A stretch of 64,000 nt of DNA from Brachynemurus nebulosus (GCA_035578155.1 JAPWDM010000001.1:173686395-173750394), one strand, 5' to 3'; shown: positions 34,206 through 47,234, counted from the stretch's first letter. The notes: a model not told the origin generated them from the sequence alone. A program made the numbers and translations.

Positions 34206-37036
34206 AGCAGAGTCGGATAAGCTCCAAATTTTAGTGAATAAGGAACTGTTTCCCCCCTCAAATTTTTTTTTTGTAGCATGTTAATTACATCGAAGACTAT
34301 ACGAAATAAACATTTTCTACCACTTGCAACCGCCGCTACGAAAGTTATCGGCCATTTTGTGAAAAATCGACCATTTTAGTCGTACTTTCTAAATATAGAT
34401 GAATATATCTCGGTATGTGTAGGTCTAAAAAAAACGAAAAAAATTGAGGCTATTCACTACGATATAGTCTACCAGCGGTTACAGTATGAAATTTTTATCT
34501 GCACACATAACCTTAAAAAAAAATAAAAATTGGAGATACTGGTAAATTTTGGTTTTTTGGTTTTAACTTGGGATGTTTTAAGTGAAATTTGATGAAATTT
34601 TCAGAAAATATAATTTATAACGTGGACAATAACTGGTTAAAATTTCAAATCAAAATATCTAACGAAAACCCTGAAAAATAACGTCAAATTTCAAAATTGA
34701 TTGGCCAATGGTTTTTGTGCATTGTATCGTATGAGGTTCTATTTCCTTTTAAAATGTAGGTTTTTTTATGCACTTTATGACGACGGATAAGAAAAAATTT
34801 TTAAGCTTGAAAAAAAGCAAAAAAAATCGATTAAAAATTCCAAATCGTCAGCTATGAACAATATTTGAAAAATAATTTAAATCAAGTAAACCGCTATAAT
34901 TTAAAAATTTAAGTAGTAATTAGTTCCATAGAAGGGTCACAAGTTGTTTTCAAAAATGCACAACATCAAAAGTATATAAGCTGATAAGATCCACAAGCTG
35001 CAAATTCAACATTCTTTAAGAGTGTATTAACAAACTAAGTGGCTTAACACCTATGAGCCTTTCGACGAACTATGGACTTAATTTTTCCAAAGTTGTTTTT
35101 TTAATTGAGTTCGATTCGTGTAATCCTCATTTGGAAGCTTGTAACCCTTGTATGGGAGAAATTATTATAACTCATAATATTTAAATTACGATGGTTTACT
35201 TGATTCAAATTATTGCAGCTGCTGTTGAATTTGCAGCTTGTGAGGTGGGTGGGAGCGTATATGTACTGCTACAAAAAATTAAGGGAACAAAAAAAGAAAA
35301 AAAATTTTTTTTTCAAAAGTTTTTTTCAAGTTTTAAAAAAATTAAAAAATTAAAATTAAATTTAAAAAAAAAAATTTAAAAAAATTTCGTTAAAGATAAT
35401 TCGTTTCAATTTTTTAAAAAAATTCTCACAAAAAAATTTTTTTTAATTTTCAAATTTAATGGATAAAAGACGCCTAATTGTGAGAAAAGTTGAAAAAAAA
35501 TTGAATTTTCCATTCAATTTTGCTACTTTAATTTTTTTCTAAAATTTTGAACAAACAGTTTAGGAAAACCACTCAATAGATCGATCTGCTGATTTACAGG
35601 ATTATTGGGGGTACAGTGAGGTATCGAAATTCGTACAAAGATTAGATTCTCCAACAACAGTCGCAAGGATGCGGACAATTTTTCGCAACAAGGAAAAAAG
35701 TCCCTTTTTTCACATTTTTCAGGTTAAATTTAAGGATGAAAATTTTTTTCCTAAAGTAGGCGGCACAACCATGTCACAAATTTATTCCAGTGGTTACAGA
35801 GTATCGATGGTTAACGCAAAAAGGATCCTTTTGAATTCAAAGTTGGATATCTCCGGAACAATTCAACGTAGAGAAAAATTTAAGAAGGGAAATTGAAACT
35901 GAATGAGCAGGCTATCAAGTCAATACCATGACTTTACTGTAAAAAAAAAAAAAAAAACAAGCCCGTAGACCGAAAAAAAGAGCAACAAATTTTCAAAATT
36001 TTTTTTTTTCATATTCCTTAGAATTTCTCGATAACTGCTACCTACTTCTAAAAATTTTTGGACGAAATATTTCAAAACTAGAATCTTGTAGCTTCAAAAT
36101 GCTTTTTTAATCATCTCGATACGACTGTTTTTCACGTAAATACAGCCCTTCAAAAATCACTCAAAAATTAACAATTTTTCTTTGCTCCGTTAATTTTTTG
36201 TAGTAGTACACTTTTGATGTTGCGTATTTTTGAAAATAATTGAACCTTAATTTCTCCAAACTTGATTTTTTAATCACGTACGATTCCTGTAATCCTCATA
36301 TGGAAGCCTGTAACCCTTGTATATCACAAATTATTCAAACTGATATTTAAATTACGGCAGTTTACTTGATTTAAATTATTTTTCAAATATTGTTCATAGC
36401 CGACGATTTTGAATTTTTAATCGATTTTTTTCGCTTTCTTTCAAGCTTAAAAATTTTTTCTTATCCATCGTCATAAAGTGCATAAAAAAACCTACATTTT
36501 AAAAGGCAAAGGAACCTCATACGATACAATGCACAAAAACCATTGGCTAATCAATTTTCAAAATTGACGTTAATTTTCGGGGCTTTTGTTAGATATTTTG
36601 ATTTGAAATTTTAACCAGTTATTGTCCACGTTATAAAGTATATTTCCTGAAAATTTCATCAAATTTCACTTAAAACATCCCAAGTTAAAACCAAAAAACC
36701 AAAATTTACCAGTATCTCCAATTTTTATTTTTTTTTAAGGTTATGTGTGCAGATAAAAATTTCATACTGTAATCGCTGGTAGACTATATCGTAGTGAATA
36801 GCCTCAATTTTTTTCGTTTTTTTTAGACCTACACATACCGAGATATATTCATCTATATTTAGAAAATACGACTAAAATGGTCGATTTTTCACAAAATGGC
36901 CGATAACTTTCGTAGCGGCGGTTGCAAGTGGTAGAAAATGTTCATTTCGTATAGTCTTTGATGTAATTAACATACTACAAAAAAAACATTTGAGGGGGGA
37001 AACAGTTCCTTATGCTTTGTTTATCCGACTCCATTA
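34206..37036. mobile_element. 2.8-kb foldback element carrying an exon-like frame
   Basis: The ends share GAGTCGGATAA in inverted orientation. Long arms (about 34206-34900 and about 36365-37036) are almost exact inverse copies, for example ccgccgctacgaaagtt/aactttcgtagcggcgg. Copy A has the empty site: TTAT at 34202-34205 and 37037-37040 is single there, although a TA duplication is equally compatible. The centre contains a direct repeat pair (about 35080-35222 and 36245-36385), very A/T-rich tracts, and an open frame at 35564-35896. The transposon superfamily is unresolved. Confidence 0.88.
35564..35896 (+). CDS. Protein-like open frame inside the foldback element
   Basis: The frame is open for 110 codons from after a stop at 35561 to a stop at 35896. 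A splice-acceptor-like gatttacag sits at 35591-35599, after which the peptide reads DYWGYSEVSKFVQRLDSP and later FRNKEKSPFFHIFQVKF, ending REKFKKGN. The first in-frame ATG is at 35669, which would give 75 residues. Composition is balanced, with no low-complexity bias, unlike the flanking homopolymer-rich DNA. I do not recognise a domain. It may be an exon captured by the element, or a remnant of the element's own protein. Confidence 0.4.
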   Translation, partial: ENHSIDRSADLQDYWGYSEVSKFVQRLDSPTTVARMRTIFRNKEKSPFFHIFQVKFKDENFFPKVGGTTMSQIYSSGYRVSMVNAKRILLNSKLDISGTIQRREKFKKGN

Positions 37037-37167
37037 TTATTACTTATAAGAGTTACATGTAAACATGATTAACTTTACATTTTACGACAAACGCAACAAG
37101 CCAGAAATAAAAATAAATTGTTAAAATTTTTTCATATGAAAAATAAAAATATAAAAATTCGACATAA

Positions 37168-38600
37168 AACAAAAAAGCAGCGGAGCCCCATCACGGAAGT
37201 TGAATTTTTCCTTTCATCTTCGGTATTGAATGTCTACAAGCGAAATGTAATTGAAAGTCCACAAGCGATTTGCCATTTTGGTGGTTTCAAAATTGATGAT
37301 GAGTGTCCGGCTAATCGGGGTTTTAAAAAAAAGGTTTTAAGTTTTTAAGGGCTGAATTGCAGTAAATTTCAATTTGGTGCCGATAGCAGTTAGCAGGGAA
37401 AAAGCCAACACAATTCGTACGAGGGAATTTCTGTCCATGCTTATCCGCCAATTGCCTTTGAGTTTTAATTTTTTAATATTAAAAAAAGGACCTTAAATAG
37501 TATACTGGAAGGACTTTATGAAGATATTTTTTCTTTCCAAAAAAATCCACAATTTCCATTTTATAAATAAAAATCCAAAATCCGTACTTTATAAATAAAC
37601 ATTAACTTTAATAACATTTTTAAATTACTTAATATGTATGTATTGCATTTGTTATAAAAGTAAGTTCATTTTCTTTAAATTTTTAAATTTACTATTCGCC
37701 TACTTGTCTTATAGTATAAATATAAAACATTTTAAACATATTTAACAATACCATTGAATTTCGTTGTAAAAATGGGAGAAGTGGGGGAAAAGTAATGTGG
37801 AATCCCTAAATGGCACTAACTGGATGTTCTAGACGTCTTAGAAAAGAGCAAAAAAATCAAGGAAATATTGGCATCAAAAACTCGTGGGGGTAAGGGTTAA
37901 AAGTTGAAACCTCCAAAAAGCAGTGGCTGGCTATTAACTTAACCTGTACACAACATTTCAGCCCTCTAGGTTTATTTGGGGAGATTTTGACCCGAACGAA
38001 ACTGTTAAAAACAAAAAAAAATAATGTTGTTTTTTGTATCAAAATGGCGGGGGTAAGGTTTAAAAGTTGAGACCTCAAAAGGAACCCCCTTGGTACTAAC
38101 TCAATCCGAATACAAAATTTCAGCCCTCTAGGTTTATTTGGGTGACCTGTGCGAGTGGTACAAACTTCGAAAACGTCAAAAAAGCGTGAAATTTTAGCTT
38201 AAAAATGGTGGGGTGGGGATAAAATATTAAAACCTCCAAAAAGCAGACCCTAGGTACGAACTCTATCAATATACCAAATTTCAACTCTCAGTTAATTCTG
38301 GGGGGCTGTGGGCGCGTTAGATCCAGCAAAAATCATTTTTTACCCCTCTACACTCCCTCCAAATCATCTTAGGAAGCTGAATTTTGGATATGTTGTAGGT
38401 AATTGACCGAAACATTATTTGCAACAGGTTTGGAAAAGCTTTATTGTTTTGTTGCCCTCAACCATCCCCCTAAAGGTTGGGTCGGACCCAAAATTTGACC
38501 CCACTTTGGTAGTATGAGGTGCATCGAAAATGAGCCCCACTTACCAAATTTCAGCTCTTACCTTCCATAGGGGGGCCCTACACATAATAAGAAGTAGTGG

Positions 38601-38686
<86 letters not shown>

Positions 38687-38839
38687 TTCTTTTTTTTCAG
38701 ACATTTTTTTTTACAGAATCGTGTTCTATGGGTCCGAAAACAGATAGCGCCCCTACTCCCGCCTCTCGCCTCCCGCCGTTCTTATCGTATAGGGTGTATA
38801 AGTCTAATTTTCTCAGTTGAAAAATTCGACTAAAAACGC
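37168..38839. repeat. Dispersed repeat, copy B version
   Basis: Counterpart of 1163-2661. The CAAATTTCAGCCCTCTAGG-type phrase starts at 37951, 38113, 38275 and 38545, one unit of 162 bp more than in copy A. A TA microsatellite covers about 38602-38678. The 9-base acgccgtga at the left edge seen in A is missing here. Confidence 0.82.
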
Positions 38840-40082
38840 AATAAAATCTTAATGGTCTCTGACAACGAAGTTTTCCAATTTTTTATACATTATTCATAAA
38901 ACAAAATGAGAAAGGTTGACTGCTTCACATTCTTGAATGGCGAAATTCGAAATATTTATGTAAATAAAAAAAAATTTAGCTTATTTATAATACGTAAAAT
39001 TTTTTTAATAAAAGATAATACCGGTACTAATATTGGTGGTGGCATAAATATTTGATGTAAGCTATGTCTTACCTTACAGGCTAAAAGACTTATACAAAAT
39101 TTTGATTATTATTACGTTTTTATGTAAGATATTAAGTTCGACAAGAAATATACAATTTAATGACGAACAAGATGAAGAACAAAAGATTATAAATAGTGTA
39201 ACATAAGGTAGTTATTACAACGCAAAAAGAGAAAGGTATGTCTGCAAAAATTCGTATACCTCTGAACCCTTATGTGGTTGCTTCATCGAATACTATCTGT
39301 GCAATGTTAAAAGTAATGTATTTGTGAACTCAAAAAGTTTAGAATGTGCTATGCTGGGTATCAGAGTTCAGAAGGTTCACTGACAATGCCGGAAAGAGAG
39401 ATGTTATTACATCATGGTCTTCGACTCCATAAAGCTAGTCGTCCCCAAAGTAAAATTTTGAAAAATCTCAGAAAACTACTAGTTACAAAGTAAGTGTATT
39501 TGGGGTGTCAATTAGGTGTATTAATAAAAAATTAAGTGTTCTTTACGTTTTTTTGAAAACAGGAAAAACAATGTAGGGACGATCAGGTTTACGTAAATTG
39601 TGCCGTAGATAAAAAGGATTTTTGGTAATTTAAAATATGGGGAATTAGGTGTAAATGGGATGTTCTTTGACCAAGCTGATAAAAATCTTATAGGTAAAGT
39701 AAAAATTTTAAAATATGGGAGCGCTGTGAATAATGTTAGAAACGTTCTACACAGCTCTTCCACTGTTGGATTTTATAAATATTTTATGTCAAAAAGGGGA
39801 TTAGGTTATTTAGTTACATAATTAAAGGATAAAGGTTTGGAGAAGAATCACCAACAGTTACTGATATAAAATAAGTATTTAGTTGCCACGTTTCAAAAAC
39901 ATTGAATTTTCATCATCAGGCAAGAATTTTTCTTTTAAAAAACTAAATACATAAAATAAATTATAAGAATATTACAAAATTGGAATATATGCAAAATTTA
40001 GTATTTACATGTGTTCAGGATTGTCATAATTAAACACAAAATGATTACACATGAAATAAAAATTGATAAAAATTAGAAATAA
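38840..40082. other. No recognised gene
   Basis: Nearly identical to 2664-3904. Confidence 0.5.
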
Positions 40083-40283
40083 TAAAAAATATTTTAAAAA
40101 ACCGACTTCAAAAAGTAAAAAATAATGAAAGCATGTATTTTGAAGTCAGGCGGGGCGCATAGTATATGAAAGTGTAGATCTTGAAGAGTTCACGAATTTT
40201 GAAAGAACATCCGATCGCAATTTTTTTTTATACTTTCATTATTTTGTACTTTTTGAAGTCGGTTTTTAAAATATTTTTTATTT
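40083..40283. mobile_element. Foldback MITE with ccgacttcaaaaag arms
   Basis: Same insertion as 3905-4105 in copy A, differing by single bases. Confidence 0.75.
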
Positions 40284-40357
40284 CATACCTTTCAGTGACA
40301 AGCATATCAGCCTACCCCATTGCAATTTTTAAATCTTTATAATGTATGTACAGTCCG

Positions 40358-40376
40358 CGACAACTGATTAGACGCA
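40358..40376 (+). repeat. Left outer transposase-site repeat
   Basis: CGACAACTGATTAGACGCA, the most diverged of the four sites. It lies within the outer inverted repeat. Confidence 0.85.
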
Positions 40377-40542
40377 CTTGTAATACGACAGAGAAGTGAA
40401 GTAAATCTTAACGAAGGAAAGAATAACTATAGGCATTTAAATGTGCAGCATGTGTTATTACTATTTATTAAGTTTGTATATTCATTGACACTTATTATAA
40501 TTTATTTGAGCACTCAGGTCATTTTATGTAAACACTATGATA

Positions 40543-40561
40543 CGACACCAGAATAGACGCA
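40543..40561 (+). repeat. Left inner transposase-site repeat
   Basis: CGACACCAGAATAGACGCA, identical to the inverse of the right outer site. It lies 185 bp inside the left outer site. Confidence 0.88.
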
Positions 40562-40681
40562 TCAAATGTATCATAATACGTTTAAGCAAAATGTGCACAT
40601 TCTTCAATATTTTTGTAATTGTCTTTCGAAAACGTTTAAGTAGTGCACATTTGTTTCCATTTATTGTTAAAGATTTTTAAA

Positions 40682-41665
40682 ATGGGACGAAATACATTGT
40701 TAAGTTCTGAAGAAATTGGACAAATAAAAATTTTAAAACAACAAAAGATGTCTAACCGACAAATTGCGAAAAAACTAAATCGCAGTGAAAAAGTAATTCG
40801 GACTTTTTTAAAAGATCCCGAAATTTATGGAAAGAAGTTTCGTGGCTGCACCGTATCGGCTCTTTCATCCAGGGATAAAAGGGCAATCCTGAGAGAAGCG
40901 TCCAATAGCACCGCATCTGCGAAGCAAATTGCGCTAAATGTGGGTGTAACTGCTTCTGTGCGGACCGTACAAAGGTTTTTAAAGAAATCCAAAATCATTC
41001 GAAGACTTAAGTTGAAGCGAAAACCCGTCTTAAAAGAAATTCATAAAATTGCAAGACTGGAATTCGCAAGAACTCATATGGGCTGGACCAACGAGTGGAA
41101 GCTAGTAGTTTTTACGGATGAAAAAAAATTTAATTTGGACGGTCCTGACGGATTTTCATATTACTATCATGATATTCGTAAAGACGAGTTAATTTTATCG
41201 AAAAGGCAACACGGCGGCGGATCTGTTATGGTGTGGGGAGCAATATCCTCCGATGGTGTGGTTCTGTTGGAGGTTTTAAAGGGTCGACAAGACTCAAAAA
41301 AGTACTTAGAACTTTTAAAGAAACTAAAGGCGAAAATGATAAATCGCCAATGGATTTTACAGCATGATAATGCGTCAATTCATCGGTCCAAATCAATAAA
41401 AGAGTGGATTCAAAATGAAAATATTGACTGTTTACAGTGGCCGTCCTTATCGCCCGACTTAAATATCATCGAGAATGTGTGGGGCTTCTTAAGTAGAAAA
41501 GTATATGAAAATAGTAAACAATTTGCTAATACGGAAGAATTAAAAAATTGCATAAGAAAAACATGGACTCAAATCCCTCAAAACTATTTAACAGAACTAT
41601 ATAATTCATTGCCATCACGGATTTTTGAAGTGATTAAACGTAATGGGGGACATACAAACTATTAA
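40682..41665 (+). CDS. Tc1-like DD34E transposase, 327 residues
   Basis: The enzyme cuts and rejoins the element's own ends at TA sites in the nucleus. I chose the ATG at 40682 (aaaATGGGACG); the open frame extends 13 codons upstream but without an ATG. Residues about 9-45 form a first helix-turn-helix (IGQIKILKQQKMSNRQIAKK), and residues about 60-105 form a second, together a paired-like DNA-binding domain. A basic stretch, RRLKLKRKP, at 107-115 follows and may aid nuclear import. The catalytic triad is Asp146 (VVFTDEKKF), Asp229 (LQHDNASIH) and Glu264 (NIIENVWG), with exactly 34 residues between the last two, which defines DD34E. Length is close to the family's usual 340. No frameshift or stop is present. 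It is flanked by intact IR/DR ends. Confidence 0.97.
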   Translation: MGRNTLLSSEEIGQIKILKQQKMSNRQIAKKLNRSEKVIRTFLKDPEIYGKKFRGCTVSALSSRDKRAILREASNSTASAKQIALNVGVTASVRTVQRFLKKSKIIRRLKLKRKPVLKEIHKIARLEFARTHMGWTNEWKLVVFTDEKKFNLDGPDGFSYYYHDIRKDELILSKRQHGGGSVMVWGAISSDGVVLLEVLKGRQDSKKYLELLKKLKAKMINRQWILQHDNASIHRSKSIKEWIQNENIDCLQWPSLSPDLNIIENVWGFLSRKVYENSKQFANTEELKNCIRKTWTQIPQNYLTELYNSLPSRIFEVIKRNGGHTNY

Positions 41666-41726
41666 CTAAGTTACGTATATTAATTCTTATTTTTGTATTT
41701 TTAGTAAAAGATAAAGAAAATTCAAG

Positions 41727-41745
41727 TGCGTCTATTTAAGTGTCG
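41727..41745 (-). repeat. Right inner transposase-site repeat
   Basis: The inverse reads CGACACTTAAATAGACGCA. It is 173 bp inside the right outer site. Confidence 0.85.
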
Positions 41746-41899
41746 CAATGAAGAAGTGTCTTATTTAAATAAATGGTATTTAAAAAATTTGTTGATTTTT
41801 TTATTTCAATATAAATTGGTATTAATGCAATATGTGTCCTGTGCTAACTTATTTTCCCTACATTTTCCCTTATTTCCAATTTTAATTAAAAATTTTCAG

Positions 41900-41918
41900 T
41901 GCGTCTATTCTGGTGTCG
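41900..41918 (-). repeat. Right outer transposase-site repeat
   Basis: The inverse reads CGACACCAGAATAGACGCA, identical to the left inner site. Confidence 0.88.
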
Positions 41919-41927
41919 CGGACTGTA

Positions 41928-43132
41928 TGTATGTATGTATGTAACATATGTAATAATAATTATTATTAATTAAAGTAAATAATTTTGAATATTATACAAA
42001 TTTTAAAATTATCATATTCATTCATGAAGATGGTTAAGAAATTACTCAACCAATATTAATAAAATTTTTATGGGACTATCTGGAGACTTTTATCTACTAA
42101 CCAATAAAGAATGGCGCAAATTGGCTCAGAAATGTAGGAGAGATCCAGAGAAATCGGTATACTGTCGACGTTTGGAAATTGTCCCATGAAAGGTTCAAAA
42201 TGGGTGGGGCGGACAGTCTGCGAAAGTGCATAGCCGTAGTCATATCTAATAAAGTAATAAATCAGGTATAAAAAAAATTGATTTGCTTATACAAAACAAA
42301 AATTATGATTTTATGAAAAAACATTTAGAGAAGCGAGCGTAGTCTTACAATATTTTATGAGGAGACAATCAGTAAAAGAAAAATGTTACACAACATTTAA
42401 TACTTTTTAATTAGATTTTAAATAATAAAATGCAATAAAATAAACTTGTTTTAACTGCGTACATAAACAGATGATTGTAATGAAAATGATAAGTATATCA
42501 TTAAATGATTATATACCTAAGTCCAATACTGTTTACACGTATTATGGGCGCAAGCTAAAAATAACTTTTTTTATCTACATCTGCATATATTTTTGTCTAT
42601 CATATTAATAAATAGAAGTTTACTCACTCACTCATATAAAAACATAATTACTTGGTTTAGTTGGTATCTATGGAAATAATACAATTTGTGTTCTCCTCAC
42701 TTCTGTTTTTGGAGGTCTTTTGAGCTTGCGCCCATAATATATAATTCGCACATAGAATAATTATATTAATTCCCCTTGTTTTATTCTGCGGAACTATTGA
42801 GAAGGATCACTGTATATAATATAGGAATTGAGGATGGAAATATTCGTAACAAAAATTACGAAAATACATAAATACGAATGCTGAAAAATTTTGAATTATT
42901 CGTAATTTACATAGGCGAATATTCTTTACAACTTTAATAAGTATACAGTCAAAACATTGCTTTTGTTATCTTTGAAAAATTTTTCATTATATATAAATTT
43001 TCTTTTATTTTAAACTTATTTTTAATAATAGAATTAAAAATGGAAAAGATGGGGAGAATGAGAAAATTGCCAATTCTTTTCAGTGACAATTTTACTAGGT
43101 TGGGGCATATGAAATGTCGGATTCTTACTTAC
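41928..43132. other. No recognised gene
   Basis: Collinear with 4173-5377. Confidence 0.5.
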
Positions 43133-43243
43133 TCGCCCATATAGCGATGCCATAACAACAAGAAGAGCGGAACCCAGAAAACGCAGAATCCAGAAGGAAA
43201 TGTTCCAGACCTTTTGTCCGTATATACGTAGGTATGTTGGCAT
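43133..43243 (-). CDS. Copy of the candidate signal-anchor exon
   Basis: Same 37-codon frame, ATG (43243) and CGA|GTAAGTA donor as 5378-5488, with an unchanged peptide. Identity between recent duplicates does not by itself show selection. The product is unidentified. Confidence 0.3.
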
Positions 43244-43454
43244 CTAAATTAACGAATAACTACTGGGGCTAGAGAAATGAAACTAGGTTCAAAATAATTT
43301 CACAAATGGGGCATTAATAGGAGCAAAATTTGAATAAATTTTGATCAGTGGTTTTCAAGTTACCGTCATTTATAGTTATCTTTTCGGGGAAATCGAAAAT
43401 TTTTAGTTTCTTTCAATTTTCTCCGGATCTTGTTTATGAAAATCAATGAAGGTA

Positions 43455-43646
43455 CACGGAGAGAAAATTCCTATAAAAATTACTGTGCTCAAACTACAAT
43501 CGACGTGTAACAGGCAGGTAACTATAAATTATAGTTATATTATTGTAATTTTTATAATTTTACCGTACAAAAATTGGATATGTTCGCCTGTTACACGTCG
43601 ATTGTAGTATGAGCACAGTAATTTTTATAGGAATTTTATCTCCGTG
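43455..43646. mobile_element. Foldback MITE, 192 bp, TA target
   Basis: Same insertion as 5700-5891, with TA at 43453-43454 and 43647-43648 and the same internal deletion of the left arm. Confidence 0.88.
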
Positions 43647-43648
43647 TA

Positions 43649-46600
43649 GAGGAACTAAGTGAAAGAGTTGTGTAACGCTGGTTTAAAAAGCTCCATCACC
43701 CTGGTGATAAAGGCTCACACTATAGCGGAGAAATGATATTCTAAGAAATCTCACTATAAAGATAAATTTTAAGCGAAATCACTTACAAGTGGACTAAATG
43801 GGGATCAATTCGCTGCGAAAACAAGCCTTCTTTTCTGGAACCAATTAAATTAATAAAAATATGTTGAAAATTGAAAATGTGAAATGAAATTCGACGTTTT
43901 ATATGCGTCAACCTAATAGAGAAAGTGATATTTATACAACAGAATAAAATTATTAAGATATAACCTTTCAAAACTGATTTTGTTGTTAATTGTATTTGTA
44001 AGTTATTTTATATTTTTTTAATTAAAAAATATAAACATTATACAAGAAGCATTGTCAGCTTATTTTGATTGCGAGTTAAAATTAAACAAAATGCAATTAT
44101 TAAGACGACCTTTTGGCTAAAACCGTATTATCTCAAAACATTCTTAATTGTATAGCAAGTACTGGCATTGAGTTTAAAAATGGCAAACAGAGTACAGGGA
44201 AAAGAATAATTAACTTTTTGTAAATTTTTTAAAGGAAAAAAATTTCCGTGTTTACAGTATTGTAATAGCCTGTTAGGGTCGGCGTGAATGCAATGCATAA
44301 AGTTCCATTTTTCAAAAGCCACACACAAGCGTTCTTAGACAACTAAAATTTTAGGGAGGTCAATAACTGTTTTGTCGATTTGTCCGTATTGTGATTTTCG
44401 AACACAGATAATATCCGCTCGTTCCGTTTCCGGTTTTTCTGCTTAAAAACTTTTTTCAACCCTTTGAATTGTAAATTGAAGTTTACACAACAGGTAAGTT
44501 GAAGCTGAACAGCATTTACTGAAGTTGAACAACATTCTATCTTCTAGTTATTATAATTACAAAATATTATTGGCCACAAAAGTTTATTTACCTTCCTATG
44601 AATGGATTTTTTATGGAAGTAGTTTTCTCAACCACTTGTATCATGTCATGTCTTTTCAAGCCAAAAAATAACAGGTCATGAAAGTTCACTTACCTTCCTA
44701 GGTACGTAAATAATTAAGTCTACTATACATTTTTATTAAAATTGTATTTTCGGTGAATTTGATTGATTTATTTATTTTCTTTAATTTATTCATCATACTT
44801 TCGGTTGAAAAAATAACTTATCCATACTTGGCCGGTAAGCCATGTAGTCATTTTTATGGTCACGGATGCTTAAGAATCCTTGATTTTTCACTTCGGATTC
44901 TCAAGCTGCATCCGAGGCTACAAAAATAACACTTTCGGTTCCCGTTAAATATTAAACTATTAATAATATTTTCGTTACAATTATACAAGTTATTGTGGAC
45001 CGTTTATAAATTTGTCTATCAATAATTCTACCTTCTGGTGCATAATTACATTCGCACGATGATTTTTCATCCATATAAATCACTTGCCCGCACTCAGTAC
45101 ATGTCGTGTTAGCTTATATACAAAAATTCGTCAAGTGGGTGTTTTTGACACGCACTAAGTAATGTCACCTCAGTGAAAGTGTTAATTTATGATTTTTTGG
45201 CTCGTTTTTTAAGTACAGTGAGAATACAGCCCTCTTGCGTTTATTCAAGATATGCATGTACAACTCTATAATTATTATATTATATATTATTATTATTATT
45301 ATTAATTTTTCCCCCACTATAATCACACAGCGAGATTAATATGTCATCCTTCGGTGACATAATACAGTAGAGCACCAGTTTTATCAAGAAAAAGTAGTCT
45401 TCAAAAGTGGTGTTTGACAGAAGTGATGCTTTTTGAGCAGGGACGATTCAGAAATATTGTAAGATTATGTTTTGAATTAAAATTATGTTTTTTTAAATAT
45501 TAATAAAAGAAAAAAAGAAGTGAAGAATTAAAAATTATTTATCTTAGAAAATATATTTTCATTTGTTGTTTTATTAATTTGCTTTGAAATGATTTTGTTT
45601 ACATTTTACGTATGGTAAAAACCGCCACAGAACAGAATACATATACATAAACATTAAATCATACAGAATACATATAGATAAACATATAGATAAACATTAA
45701 CAATAATTAAAATCCACATTCCCAAGCTTTGAGGTCTGTTGTTGTTTGTCACTACCATTACCGGTATATTTATTTGTTTCTTTTTATAAAATCATGCGTC
45801 ATGATCTATTGCACATGTATGGATTTAATATTTATGTACTTGACACTTTTGATGCAACTATCCAAAAGTGATGTTGACTAATTTGATGCTCTCAAAAAAT
45901 TTCCAAAACTGATGTTTCCATTATCGGTGCTATACTGTATTTTCAACCCGATTGTAAAGTTGTTATTTGTCGTACACCATTTCTGCATATGAATTCACTT
46001 AACCATGAGTTTTTTTAATTGAATATTTGTGTTTTATTTCCAAACTTTTCATATCTGTAAATACGTTTGAATCTTTTGTTCTAGATATATTATGCTCTGA
46101 TATTTTGTTCAATAAATTTATTTTTTAACGTATTACGACAATAATCATCTTCAAATTTACATACATATGTTCGCACAACATTGTGCTATTTTGGCTTATT
46201 CATCATCCCATACTAGATCCATAATATCGTAAGCATGTAACAGTGTAATTCTACGTATTTCGGTATAAACACTCAAAATAATGTCTGTTTCGTTTTTTTT
46301 GCAAGCGGATGGTTATTAGATTCGTCAGAAAATGCTCCTTCTCAGTATCGTCTCTTGCACAGTGTTTTTTGGATGTGTTTCGACAAGTTATATCACTATA
46401 TGTAGATCGCTTCAATAAAGACAACAAATTGAATTGACTGTAGTATCAGTTGAATAACGAAAAATTTTATTTTGATATGATTTGAAGTGAAAGAAATTCA
46501 CTAATTTGTTTTATATACGTTGATATATTATATATACCTATCTAAGTACTTAAAATTATTGATTTTTTTTATTTTCTATACATATTTTTCATATATTAAA

Positions 46601-46829
46601 TAAGAAAAACAAGAAATCCATTCCATACATTCAACATTAGCATATTTTACGTTTACGCATGCACAGTAGCTAATCAGTAGGTAGTTAAAACTATAACTGT
46701 TATTTTTCTATACTAGTTATTTTATAATAGTGATCGATATATCACACATCTCTAATAGCTATCATTACTCTGAGTGTAATGAAATTTATAGGGGCTCATA
46801 TTTACGATCTAAATACCCATAGATTCTCT
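43649..46829. other. Long stretch without recognised gene
   Basis: Collinear with 5894-9058, including an (ATT)n microsatellite near 45285-45305. A 20-bp insertion relative to A lies near 45003. Confidence 0.5.
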
Positions 46830-47200
46830 CAAAACTTAAGCGAAATAAAACTAGTAGTAAATAAATAATAATCGACGTTTAATGGGATTTGGCCGAAACG
46901 CCACGGCTACTATTACTCCGATTGCGACGAAATTCGTAAGGGACCATCCAGACATCAAGCCGCATAATTTCTAAAAATTTCATTAAAAACGATCTACCTA
47001 AAAGTTCTAAAGTTTTGCCACTTGGTGAAATCTGTGGATAAAGAGTCGGACAGACAGTGGGGCTGATAAAGAGACATGAAACCAAAATTATTCATGAATT
47101 GGTCTGTTTTGGGCAAAATCAGGCAGAAGGGGTTGGATGCGTTAGTAAGGCGCCCGGGGTTGTCAAAAGTAGCTTGAAAACATTGTATTTCTTTTTTTTT
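46830..47200. repeat. Left arm only of the inverted-repeat element
   Basis: Corresponds to 9059-9427 of copy A. The right arm and the tccgtcc-rich centre (about 9428-10150 in A) are missing here, so this copy is either a deletion or the ancestral state. Confidence 0.6.
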
Positions 47201-47234
47201 TGCTCGTCGCCTGAACTTTTTTTATTGTGTTTAA

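Larger units (their letters stand above)
40351..41925 (+). mobile_element. Intact Tc1-like transposon with IR/DR ends, 1575 bp
   Basis: The element starts CAGTCCGCGACA and ends TGTCGCGGACTG, with TA at 40349-40350 and 41926-41927. Copy A has the same (TATG)n tract with one TA and no insert, base for base. Each end carries two copies of a 19-bp site of the type CGACACCAGAATAGACGCA: 40358-40376 and 40543-40561 on the left, 41727-41745 and 41900-41918 inverted on the right. This is the IR/DR layout known from Sleeping Beauty-type elements. It encodes an uninterrupted transposase, and nothing visible prevents it from being autonomous. Confidence 0.97.
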
